From the NCBI RefSeq assembly GCF_000512205.2, contig NZ_CP006644.1, positions 3,900,520-3,964,519 on the forward strand: a DNA stretch of 64,000 nucleotides, written 5' to 3'. The translations under genes and the position numbers were made by a program. The first letter of the stretch is position 1; the number at the start of each line of letters is the position of its first letter. Below the pieces are notes generated by a model. That model was not told the DNA's origin, did not search any database, and saw only the letters and a program-made list of their open reading frames with translations. This DNA is from Sphingomonas sanxanigenens DSM 19645 = NX02. Its GTDB lineage: Bacteria; Pseudomonadota; Alphaproteobacteria; Sphingomonadales; Sphingomonadaceae. Shown piece after piece: positions 51,052 through 59,055 of the stretch.

Positions 51052-52628
51052 GCCCTGCCCGTTTGCTGCTGCTGCCCCTGCTCTGCGCGCTGGCGATGCC
51101 CGCACGCGCCGAGCCACCCGCCGATCTCGACACGATGGTCGAGGCGCTGCGCCGGAAGATCGGGGCGCCGGGCGTCTCCATCGCGGTTGTCGAGAAGGGC
51201 AGGACGACGGTCGCCCGCGGCTGGGGGGTGCGCAAGCTGGGCGCGAAGGACGCGGTAGATGGCCAGACCCTGTTCCAGACCGGATCCACCGGCAAGGCGA
51301 TGACCGCCGCTGCGCTTGCCATCCTTGTCGACGAGGGCAAGATCGCGTGGGACGATCCCGTCATCAAGCACATCCCCTGGTTCCACATGTACGACGCGTG
51401 GGTGACGCGCGAGATCACGATCCGCGACCTGCTCGTCCATCGCAGCGGGCTCGGGCTCGGCCAGGGCGACCTGATGTTCGTGCCGCGCACGCACCTCACC
51501 CGGCGACAGACGGTGGAGCGCGTCGCCTTCCTCAAGCCGCGCACCAGCTTCCGGTCGGCCTATGCCTATGACAACATCCTCTATGCCGTCGCCGGCCAGC
51601 TCATCGAGGAGGTGACCGGGCAGCGCTGGGAGGATTTCATGCGCGATCGGGTGCTTGGCCCGGGCGGCATGAAGCAGGCGACCAGCGACAGCGAGGATCG
51701 CTTCCGCACGCCCAACCGCTCCTGGCCGCATGCCCGCCTCTCCGGTGCGCTGCGCGGTCTCGGGCCGCAGCAGGTACTCGAGGAGCGCGACGAGTTGGGC
51801 CGCAACGGTGCGCCTGCCGGGGGGCTGGCGCTGAGCGCGGAGGATATGGCGGCATGGCTGAAGATCCAGCTCGCCCATGGCGCGCTGCCCGGCGGCGGCC
51901 GCCTGTTCAGCGAGGCGCAGGCGACCGAGATGTGGACGCCGGTCGTCTCGATGCCGATCACGCCGCTGCCCGAGAGCCTCAAGCCCGCGCAGCCCAGTTA
52001 CCAGGCCTATGCGCTGGGCTGGCAGGTGCAGGATTATCGCGGCCACCGCATCATCCAGCACAGCGGCGGCGTGTTCGGATCGATCACGCGGGTGGTGCTG
52101 ATCCCCGATCGCGACATCGGCTTTGCAATCATGATGAACTCCGAGGACAGCGGCATGATCCTCGGCCTCTATTATGATCTGCTCGATCATTATCTCGATC
52201 AGCCCGATTATGGCTGGACGACGAAGTGGCAGGACTGGTTCGAGGCGCGGCTAGAGGATGGCCGCAAGTTCCTTGCCGCCACCCGCGCCGTGCCGCCTGC
52301 CAAGGTCGGTCCCTCGCTGCCGACCGCACGCTATGCCGGCCGCTATCGCGACCCGTGGTATGGCGACGTCGTGGTGGCATCGGGCCCGCGCGGCCTGACC
52401 ATCGATTTCACCTCGACCCCGCGCATGGCGGGCCGGCTGGAGCATTGGCAATATGACAGCTTCGTCACCGCATTCGACGATCCGGCGATCGAACCGGCCT
52501 ATGTCACCTTCGCGCTCGATGCGGAGGGCAAGGTGACCGGGGTGACGATGAAGCCAGTCAGCAAGATCGCCGATTTCAGCTGGGATTATCAGGATCTCGA
52601 CCTGCGGCCGGTGGAGGCTGGTAAATGA
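51048..52628 (+). CDS. Secreted serine hydrolase (S12 beta-lactamase family, second of the cluster)
   Basis: The 526-residue protein has a signal peptide (1-21, ending PARA). The S12 domain contains STGK at 80-83, YDN at 174-176 and an HSGG motif late in the domain (IIQHSGGVFG). A C-terminal beta-rich domain (about 420-520, DUF3471-like) has YAGRYRDPWYGDVVV. Family members include D-stereospecific aminopeptidases, D,D-carboxypeptidases and esterases. Unlike the first hydrolase of the cluster it has no C-terminal membrane segments, so it is probably soluble in the periplasm. It overlaps the transporter gene before it and the dipeptidase after it by 4 nt each. Confidence 0.92.
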   Translation: MSPARLLLLPLLCALAMPARAEPPADLDTMVEALRRKIGAPGVSIAVVEKGRTTVARGWGVRKLGAKDAVDGQTLFQTGSTGKAMTAAALAILVDEGKIAWDDPVIKHIPWFHMYDAWVTREITIRDLLVHRSGLGLGQGDLMFVPRTHLTRRQTVERVAFLKPRTSFRSAYAYDNILYAVAGQLIEEVTGQRWEDFMRDRVLGPGGMKQATSDSEDRFRTPNRSWPHARLSGALRGLGPQQVLEERDELGRNGAPAGGLALSAEDMAAWLKIQLAHGALPGGGRLFSEAQATEMWTPVVSMPITPLPESLKPAQPSYQAYALGWQVQDYRGHRIIQHSGGVFGSITRVVLIPDRDIGFAIMMNSEDSGMILGLYYDLLDHYLDQPDYGWTTKWQDWFEARLEDGRKFLAATRAVPPAKVGPSLPTARYAGRYRDPWYGDVVVASGPRGLTIDFTSTPRMAGRLEHWQYDSFVTAFDDPAIEPAYVTFALDAEGKVTGVTMKPVSKIADFSWDYQDLDLRPVEAGK

Positions 52629-53812
52629 AGCGGCTCATTCCCCTGTTCGGCGCCGCTGCGCTCGCCGCCTGCTCGCCCGCGACGGACGGAACCTTCCCCC
52701 GCGCCGGAATCGTCCCGCTGCCGCACGCGAAGATGCTGGTGCTGGACACCCATATCGATACGCCGTTGCACTTCACCCGGCAGGGCTGGGACTTCGCCGA
52801 GCGCCACGATCTCGCGACCGACCTGTCGCAGATCGATATTCCGCGGATGAAGGACGGCAATCTCGATGGCGGCTTCTTCGCGATCTATACCGATCAGGGG
52901 CCGCTGACCGCGCAGGGCTATGCCGACGCGCTCGCCTTCGCGCGCACGCGTTCGGACCTGATCGACAGCGTGATCGCCGCCAATGCCGACAGCATCGCTC
53001 CCGCGCTGACCGCGGCCGATGCGCGGCGGCTGGAGAAGAACGGCAAGCTGATCGCCTTCAAGTCGATGGAGAACAGCTATCCGCTGGGCGAAGACCTGAA
53101 GCTGCTCGACGAGTTCTACAAGCGCGGCGTGCGGCTGGCGGGCCCGGTGCATTCCAAGAACAACCAGTTCGCCGATTCAGCCACCGACAAACCGCGCTGG
53201 AACGGGCTGAGCCCGCTCGGCAAGCAATGGGTGGCGGAAATGAACCGGCTCGGCATCGCGATCGACGCCAGCCATGCGTCGGACGCGGCGTTCGACCAGC
53301 TTCTCGATCTCTCCCGCTATCCGATCCTGCTCTCGCACTCCTCGCTGCGCTCCGCCTACGACCATGCCCGCAACCTTGACGAGGGGCGGTTGCGCAAGCT
53401 GGCGGCGAAGGGCGGCGCGATGTGCATCTCGACGATCTACATGTCGGAGATGAACCTTTCGCCCGAGCGCGCCGACCTGTTCGGCAAATATGAGCATATG
53501 GATGCGATGTCGCCCGCCGAGCAGGCCGACTTCATCCGCCGCTGGCACGACCTCGACAAGAGGGAGTCGATGTGGGCGGCCGATTTCGAGACCTATATGA
53601 AGATGGTGCTGCTCGCGATCGAGGTCGCCGGCGTCGACCATATCTGCTTCGGGGCCGACTGGGACGGCGGTGGCGGCCTGAAGGGCATCGAGGATATCAC
53701 CGCGCTGCCGAAGATCACCGACCGCCTGCGCGCGGCGGGCTATTCGGATGCCGATATCGAGAAGATGTGGAGCGGCAACATCCTGCGCGTGGTCGCGGCG
53801 CAGGGACAGTAG
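52625..53812 (+). CDS. Lipoprotein M19 dipeptidase
   Basis: The 395-residue protein starts with a lipoprotein signal, lipobox LAAC with Cys16. The M19 metal ligands are complete: HxD in DTHIDT, Glu in KSMENSY, His in DASHASD, His and Arg in LSHSSLRSAYDHARN, Asp in FGADWDGGG. It should be an active binuclear zinc dipeptidase anchored to a membrane, cleaving dipeptides including those with C-terminal D-residues. It contrasts with the Tat-exported M19 protein at 45338, which lacks HxD, so the two probably differ in substrate. It is the last gene of the unit. Confidence 0.94.
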   Translation: MKRLIPLFGAAALAACSPATDGTFPRAGIVPLPHAKMLVLDTHIDTPLHFTRQGWDFAERHDLATDLSQIDIPRMKDGNLDGGFFAIYTDQGPLTAQGYADALAFARTRSDLIDSVIAANADSIAPALTAADARRLEKNGKLIAFKSMENSYPLGEDLKLLDEFYKRGVRLAGPVHSKNNQFADSATDKPRWNGLSPLGKQWVAEMNRLGIAIDASHASDAAFDQLLDLSRYPILLSHSSLRSAYDHARNLDEGRLRKLAAKGGAMCISTIYMSEMNLSPERADLFGKYEHMDAMSPAEQADFIRRWHDLDKRESMWAADFETYMKMVLLAIEVAGVDHICFGADWDGGGGLKGIEDITALPKITDRLRAAGYSDADIEKMWSGNILRVVAAQGQ

Positions 53813-53875
53813 AGGCGTGCCAATCATCGATCCGCGTTCGCCATAGGCGCTGACGCTGGCGGTAAATTTTTCTGT

Positions 53876-53897
53876 CGGCGCCACTGAGGTGGCGCCG
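53876..53897. terminator. Compact hairpin after the peptide-catabolism unit
   Basis: CGGCGCCAC, loop TGAG, GTGGCGCCG form a perfect 9-bp stem 64 nt after the dipeptidase stop and 44 nt before the MipA gene. No T-tract follows on the plus strand, though a run of five T precedes it. It may end the upstream transcript or shield the mipA message. Confidence 0.45.
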
Positions 53898-53940
53898 CAT
53901 CCACATCGTCTGCGCCGGACTGCCAACGCCTCCGGAGACG

Positions 53941-54786
53941 ATGATGATCCGATACCTGCTCCCTGTGCTCGCGACCGCGCTGCTGGGATCGCCCGCCCGG
54001 GCCCAGACGACGCTCGACACCACTGCGCCGACGACCGTGGCGAATTCACCCGCGAACACGGAAGAGGATGACGGCAGGATTTCCGGGCTGATCGCGCTCG
54101 GCGGCGGGGTCATTCCCGCTTATGAGGGCGCCGACAAATATCAGGCGACGCCGTTCGGGCTGGCCGCGGTGCGCTATCGCGGGATCGAGTTCAACCTGGC
54201 GGGGCCGGAACTCAAGGTGGACTTCGGCGGCGGCGGCAGTTTCCTGTTCGGCCCGGTCATCGGCCTCTCCAATTCGCGGTCGCGCAGCGATGCGGACGGG
54301 CGGGTGAAGCTGCTCGACACGATCGGCAACAGCGCCAGCTTCGGCGGCTTCGTCGGCTATCGCTTCGGCGGCAACGAAGCCGGCCAGGGCCGTTTCGTGG
54401 TGTCGCTGCAGGCGACGAAAGACAGCAAGAAGGAAAAGGGCGTAACGGTCGACGCCGGGCTCAGCTATGCCGCGATCCGTACGCAGCGGGTGTTCGCCAC
54501 CTTCGACATCTCGGCGCGGTTCAACGACAAGAAATATACGCGGACCTTCTTCGGCGTGACCGAGGCGGAGTCCGTCGCCTCCGGGCTCGACGCCTATCGC
54601 CCCGGCGGCGGGATCAGCCGCGTCTCCGCCGGCGTCACCGCGGGCTATCAATTGTCGCGCCATTGGGGGGTGATCGCGCGCGCGGGCGGCGGTACCTTTA
54701 CCGGCGACGCGGCGGACAGCCCGATCGTGAGGGACGGCTCGATAAGCTACGGGCAGGCGCTGCTCGGCATCTCCTACGCCTTCTGA
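53941..54786 (+). CDS. MipA/OmpV-family outer-membrane protein
   Basis: The 281-residue protein has a signal peptide (about 1-22, ending SPARAQ) and a beta-barrel pattern with alternating residues: GLIALGGGVIPAYEGADKYQATPFG near the start (in parts; family motif PxYxGSd), VDFGGGGSFLFGPVIG, and a last strand GQALLGISYAF with terminal Phe. MipA was described as a scaffold for murein hydrolases and synthases; OmpV-like proteins are adhesins or porin-like. The role here is unknown. GGAG lies before tandem ATGs at 53941 and 53944, either of which may be used. Confidence 0.9.
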   Translation: MMIRYLLPVLATALLGSPARAQTTLDTTAPTTVANSPANTEEDDGRISGLIALGGGVIPAYEGADKYQATPFGLAAVRYRGIEFNLAGPELKVDFGGGGSFLFGPVIGLSNSRSRSDADGRVKLLDTIGNSASFGGFVGYRFGGNEAGQGRFVVSLQATKDSKKEKGVTVDAGLSYAAIRTQRVFATFDISARFNDKKYTRTFFGVTEAESVASGLDAYRPGGGISRVSAGVTAGYQLSRHWGVIARAGGGTFTGDAADSPIVRDGSISYGQALLGISYAF

Positions 54787-54789
54787 GCG

Positions 54790-55209
54790 ATGCCGCCCCT
54801 CCCCTCCGCCCTGTCGGCGCTGGAAGCCGAGGTCGTCCGCATCGGCCTCTTGCCGCGCGAGCGGCCTGCGATCCTCGCCATGGCGATCGCGGGGCCGCTG
54901 CGGCGGCTGCTCCACACGGTGTTCGGCACGTCGGCGGCGCGGCCGCTGGCCGATGCGCGGCTGGAGGCGTTGCGGGCGATGGCGGCGGCGATCGGGCGCG
55001 GGCACGAGCCGGGTGCCGAACTGGTGACGGCGTTCACCGCGGCCGGCTGGACCGCGGTCACGATCGATCTTATCCGCGCCATCGCCACCGGCACGCCACG
55101 ATCGTCGCCCCGCGTCTGGCGGAGAAAGCGGCGGCCGGTTGCAGCAATCGCACGGCGTGGCAAGCTGGCTGTGGTACCGCCACCGGCGCAGGCGGCGAAC
55201 GACATCTAG
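54790..55209 (+). CDS. Small unknown protein preceding the ECF sigma factor
   Basis: This 139-residue Ala/Arg-rich protein is not recognised. It starts 3 nt after the mipA stop and its TAG directly abuts the ATG of the sigma-factor gene. It is predicted mostly helical in the first 100 residues (LPRERPAILAMAIAGPLRRLL, in parts), with a strongly basic patch near 104-120 (RVWRRKRRPVAAIARRGK). There is no signal or membrane helix. Position suggests co-expression with the sigma factor, possibly as a cytoplasmic accessory. Codon pattern is like its neighbours, so it is probably real. Confidence 0.6.
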   Translation: MPPLPSALSALEAEVVRIGLLPRERPAILAMAIAGPLRRLLHTVFGTSAARPLADARLEALRAMAAAIGRGHEPGAELVTAFTAAGWTAVTIDLIRAIATGTPRSSPRVWRRKRRPVAAIARRGKLAVVPPPAQAANDI

Positions 55210-55761
55210 ATGAACAGGACGATGCTGATCCAACAGGACGACTGGTCCCACGCTTACGGCCTGCACCGCGCCAGCCTGCTGCGCCTGCTGATGGCGCGCA
55301 CCGCGATCCGCAGCGAGGCGGAGGATCTGCTGCAGGAATTGTGGATCAAGCTGCAGCAGAACCCGCCGGAAGAGGTTCAGGATGCGCGCGCCTATCTGTT
55401 CCGCATGGCGCAGAATCTGGTGAAGGACCGGCTGCGCGCGCGCCAGCGCCGCATGGAGCGCGACCGTCGCTGGGCGGACGATGTGACCGACTTCGCGGCG
55501 GCGGCCCTCGATGCGGTCGACCGGCGCAAATCGGCGGAGGAGGAGTTGCTCGACCGCGAGGAGGTCGCGACCCTGGCCTCGGCGATCGCCAACCTGCCCG
55601 ATGGCGCGCGCCGCGCGTTCGAACTGCACAAGCTGCACGGCCTCAGCCATGCCGACGTCGCGAACCGGCTGGGGATCAGCAAGAGCGGCGTGGAAAAGCA
55701 TATGGCCGTCGCGATGAAGAATCTGAAACGCACGCTGCTGGAATGGGGGACGTCGCAATGA
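55210..55761 (+). CDS. ECF sigma factor, FecI-type
   Basis: The 183-residue protein has sigma region 2 (about 20-90) with AEDLLQELWIKL and DARAYLFRMAQNLVKDRLR, and sigma region 4 (about 120-178) with LPDGARRAFELHKLHGLSHADVANRLGISKSGVEKHMAVAM (in parts). The GISKSGVEKHM helix-turn-helix is characteristic of FecI-like factors. It is followed 40 nt later by a FecR-type anti-sigma gene and an STN-containing TonB receptor, the standard cell-surface-signalling trio. It should direct RNA polymerase to the receptor operon when the ligand is present. Confidence 0.93.
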   Translation: MNRTMLIQQDDWSHAYGLHRASLLRLLMARTAIRSEAEDLLQELWIKLQQNPPEEVQDARAYLFRMAQNLVKDRLRARQRRMERDRRWADDVTDFAAAALDAVDRRKSAEEELLDREEVATLASAIANLPDGARRAFELHKLHGLSHADVANRLGISKSGVEKHMAVAMKNLKRTLLEWGTSQ

Positions 55762-55801
55762 CGACACCGGTCGTGCACAGGGATGGGGAAAGGCGCTGGC
55801 C

Positions 55802-56752
55802 ATGACGGGACGGTCGCACGAAGACAATATGATCGTGGAGGAGGCACTGGCCTGGCAGGCGGTGCTCGCCCGCGACGATGCCGACTGGGACGGCTATATC
55901 GCCTGGCTGGAAGCCGATCCGCGCCATCGCGAAGCCTATGACGCGATCGATCTGGTCGATGCCGCGGTCGACACGCATCGTGTCGCGGTGCGCGACGTGC
56001 TTGAGGCCCCAACCTCGGTGCCACCCGGCCGCTTCCGTCTGCCGCGCCTGGCCTGGGTGATCGGCGGCGGCATCGCCGCGGCGCTCGCGTTCCTGATGGT
56101 GCTGCCGATGCCATGGGCGACGCAGTCGGTGCGCAGCTATGCGGCGGAAAGCCGCGCCCGCACCGTGCAACTGGCGAACGGCACCACCGTCACGCTCTCC
56201 CCGGCGAGCAAGATCCTTGTCCATGGCGAGGCGGCGACGCGGATCGAACTGGCGCAGGGCGAGGCCTATTTCGACGTGCGGCACGATCCGTCGCGCACGC
56301 TCACAGTGGCCGCCGGCCCCTACAGCGTGACCGACATCGGCACGCGCTTCTCGGTCAACCGGACGGAGGATGCCTTCCGCGTGGCGGTGTCCGAAGGCGT
56401 CGTCAGCATCGCTTCCCCTCGGATGGAAACGGTGCGCGTCGCAGCCGGGCAGCAGCTCGTTTCGGCGGACGATACGCCGCGCCTGTCGGCGGTCGCGGCC
56501 GACGATGTCGGAAGCTGGCGATCGGGCCGCCTGTCCTACAGCAATGCGCCGCTCTCGCTTGTTGCGGCGGACATATCGCGGTACGCGAACGCGCCCGTCA
56601 TCATCGATCCTTCGCTGGAGAATGCCCATTTTTCGGGGAGCCTGGTTATCGGCGACGGATCGAGACTGGTGGACGACCTCGCGACGATCATCGGCGCGCG
56701 GGTCGTCCGCGCGGAAGGCCGCGTTCGGCTCAGCGCTGCTGCTGGTCGCTGA
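55802..56752 (+). CDS. FecR-family anti-sigma regulator
   Basis: The 316-residue protein has an N-terminal cytoplasmic domain (DUF4880-like) with EALAWQAVLARDDADWDGYIAWLEADPRHREAYD (in parts), where W and the DPRHREAY motif match the family. One membrane helix lies near 82-104, then a FecR domain (about 115-215) with VQLANGTTVTLSPASKI, GEAYFDVRHDPSR and VTDIGTRFSVN. The C-terminal part has a secretin/STN-like fold that contacts the receptor. FecR passes the receptor signal to the sigma factor. The end of the gene overlaps the probable start of the receptor gene by 131 nt if the ATG at 56622 is used. Confidence 0.92.
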   Translation: MTGRSHEDNMIVEEALAWQAVLARDDADWDGYIAWLEADPRHREAYDAIDLVDAAVDTHRVAVRDVLEAPTSVPPGRFRLPRLAWVIGGGIAAALAFLMVLPMPWATQSVRSYAAESRARTVQLANGTTVTLSPASKILVHGEAATRIELAQGEAYFDVRHDPSRTLTVAAGPYSVTDIGTRFSVNRTEDAFRVAVSEGVVSIASPRMETVRVAAGQQLVSADDTPRLSAVAADDVGSWRSGRLSYSNAPLSLVAADISRYANAPVIIDPSLENAHFSGSLVIGDGSRLVDDLATIIGARVVRAEGRVRLSAAAGR

Positions 56753-59048
56753 GACGATCGGCGGCACCAGCCCCGCCGCCGCGCGCGAGGCAACCCACGC
56801 GATCGACATTCCGGCAGGGTCGCTGGAAAGCGCGCTCGCGCGCTTTTCCGAGCAGACCGGCGTTTCGATCGGCGTCGCCGGCGCGCTGCCGCGCCTCGTC
56901 ACGCGGCGCGTGGCCGGGCGGATGAGCGCCGATGCGGCGCTGCGCCGGCTGCTCAAGGGCAGCGGGTTGCGCGCCCGCCGCGCCGGCGCGACCTACCGCA
57001 TCGAACGCGCGCCACGGTCCGCGCCGCCACCACCTGCTCCGATCGCCGAACCACCGCTGTCGCCGCTGACGGCGCCCGACATCATCGTGACCTCGAAGAA
57101 GCGCCCCGAACTGCTCGCCACGGTGCCGATGTCGATCTCGGTGATCCCGCTCGCGCCGTTCGGCGAGGGCCCGGCGACGCCCTCGAGCCGGGACATCACC
57201 CTCGGGGCCGAAGGGCTCGCCGAAACCAATCTCGGCCCCGGCCGCAACCGCCAGTTCATCCGCGGCGTCGCCGACAGCCCGTTCATCGGCAAGAGCCAGT
57301 CGACCGTCGCGGTGCAGATCGACGATACCCGCGCGACCTTCGACGCGCCCAATCCAGACATGCACCTGATCGATGTCGAACGCGTCGAGATCCTCAAGGG
57401 ACCGCAGGGCCCGCTCTACGGATCGGGTGCGCTGGGCGGCATCTATCACATCGTCACCCGCCGGCCCGACCTCGACCATGCCTCGGCAACGCTGCGCCTG
57501 TCGGGCGAAGGCGTTCAGCATGGCGGCGTTGCCGGCAGCGTCGAGGCGGTAGCGAACATGCCGCTCGCCGATGGCCGGCTGGCGGTGCGCGCGGTCGGCT
57601 ATCGCATCGTCAGGGCGGGCTGGATCGACAATGAGGATGGCCGCACCGACAGCAACTCCACCCGCGTCGCGGGCATCCGGCTGGGGCTGCGCTGGCGACC
57701 CGCCGACGACTGGACGGTCGATCTCGGCGTCGCGCAACAGGATATCGACGCCCGTGATACCCAGTATGTGCTCAGCGGCAATGATGCGCTGATCCGCCCC
57801 AACCGCATCGCCGAGCCCACCGACAATGATTTCGGCATGGCGCATGCGACCATCGAGGGCCGGCTGGGTGGGCTGCGGCTGGTTTCGGCGACCAGCATCG
57901 TCGGCCAGGGGTTCGACACGGTGCTCGATGCCAGCGCTGCCTCCGCGAGCTTCGGGCTGAAGGGTGCGGCGCGCTTTTCGGATCGCCGCACCTATTCGTT
58001 GTTCAACCAGGAACTGCGCCTCTCCCCCTTCGATGGCGGCCGCTGGCTCGTCGGCCTTTCCGTGCTGGGCGCACGCTCCAAGGGGGACGCCACGATCACC
58101 GACGAGGCCGGCGCGTCGCGGATCGTCGACACGATCAACCGCCGGACGGTCGAATATGCCGTGTTCGGGGAGGCATCCTGGCCCCTGCTCGGCCGGCTCG
58201 ACGCGACCTTGGGCGCGCGCATCTTCCGCACCGTCTCCCGCGACATGGCCGCGGAACCCGAGGGCGAACGCATCCGGCTGCGCACCAAGACCCTGGTCTC
58301 GCCCAGCGCCTCGCTGTCGCTGCCGCTGGCGAATGACGGCATCGTCTACCTCCGCTATGCGCGCGCCAAGCGGCCGGGCGGCCTCGCCGTATCCGACGGC
58401 GAGGGGGTCGGCACCTACGACGCCGACCGGATCAACACGATCGACCTCGGCGTCCGCAAGGCGACCGCGGACGGGCGGCTGGCGCTGTCGGGCAGCGGCT
58501 ATTTCACCTGGTGGGATCGCGTCCAGTCCGACTATCTGCTGCCCAACGGGCTGATCTCGACGCGCAACGCCGGCTCGGCGCGGATCATCGGCATCGAGGC
58601 CGCGCTCGACTGGCGGCTGGGCGGCGGGCTCAGCGTCTCGGCGGGCGGCGCCGTCCAGCACAGCCGGCTGCTGCGCGGCGCGGACGGCGAGGCGCTCGAC
58701 AATCGCCGCCTTCCCGTCGCCCCGGCGCTCACCGGCCGCGTCGAGGTGGCGCAGGCGATCGGCATTGCGGGCTGGCGCGGCGAGGCGGCGGTCCAGGCCA
58801 ATTATATCGGCAGCGCGCGGCTGAGCTTCGACAGCGACCTCGACCGCCAGATGGGCAACTATGCCGTGGTCGCGGCGCGGCTCACCGTGTCGCGCGGGCC
58901 ATGGACCGTGGGCGCGACGCTCGACAACGCGCTCGATCTCGCCGGCGACAGCTTCGCGTTCGGCAACCCCTTCTCGATCCGCGAAGGCCCGCAATATACG
59001 CCGTTGCGGCCAAGGACGCTGATGCTGTCGATCGCGCGGCGGTGGTAG
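56622..59048 (+). CDS. TonB-dependent receptor/transducer with STN signalling domain
   Basis: The frame contains a signal-like segment RKAAFGSALLLVAETIGGTSPAAA (in parts), an STN domain (IDIPAGSLESALARFSEQTGVSIG and LKGSGLRARRAGATYRIE, in parts), a TonB box DIIVTSKKR, a plug (VEILKGPQGPLYGSGALGGIYHIV, in parts) and a barrel ending MLSIARRW with terminal Trp. No ATG, GTG or TTG lies close before the signal segment in this frame. The nearest in-frame ATG is 56622 inside fecR, giving 808 residues with a long n-region; a CTG start near 56736 is an alternative. The STN domain and the fecI/fecR genes make it a signalling receptor. The ligand is unknown and could be a siderophore or a carbohydrate. 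Confidence 0.85.
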   Translation: MPIFRGAWLSATDRDWWTTSRRSSARGSSARKAAFGSALLLVAETIGGTSPAAAREATHAIDIPAGSLESALARFSEQTGVSIGVAGALPRLVTRRVAGRMSADAALRRLLKGSGLRARRAGATYRIERAPRSAPPPPAPIAEPPLSPLTAPDIIVTSKKRPELLATVPMSISVIPLAPFGEGPATPSSRDITLGAEGLAETNLGPGRNRQFIRGVADSPFIGKSQSTVAVQIDDTRATFDAPNPDMHLIDVERVEILKGPQGPLYGSGALGGIYHIVTRRPDLDHASATLRLSGEGVQHGGVAGSVEAVANMPLADGRLAVRAVGYRIVRAGWIDNEDGRTDSNSTRVAGIRLGLRWRPADDWTVDLGVAQQDIDARDTQYVLSGNDALIRPNRIAEPTDNDFGMAHATIEGRLGGLRLVSATSIVGQGFDTVLDASAASASFGLKGAARFSDRRTYSLFNQELRLSPFDGGRWLVGLSVLGARSKGDATITDEAGASRIVDTINRRTVEYAVFGEASWPLLGRLDATLGARIFRTVSRDMAAEPEGERIRLRTKTLVSPSASLSLPLANDGIVYLRYARAKRPGGLAVSDGEGVGTYDADRINTIDLGVRKATADGRLALSGSGYFTWWDRVQSDYLLPNGLISTRNAGSARIIGIEAALDWRLGGGLSVSAGGAVQHSRLLRGADGEALDNRRLPVAPALTGRVEVAQAIGIAGWRGEAAVQANYIGSARLSFDSDLDRQMGNYAVVAARLTVSRGPWTVGATLDNALDLAGDSFAFGNPFSIREGPQYTPLRPRTLMLSIARRW

Positions 59049-59055
59049 ACCGCCT

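Noticed and set aside
41501-53812. Microcystin-degradation (mlr) cluster
   Set aside because: MlrB is also an S12-family protein and microcystin contains D-Glu, but no MlrA-type membrane protease and no MlrC-type metallopeptidase is present.
42263-53812. Lasso-peptide isopeptidase locus
   Set aside because: Sphingomonad lasso loci combine a TonB receptor with a prolyl-oligopeptidase-type isopeptidase and A/B/C biosynthesis genes; none of these enzymes is seen.
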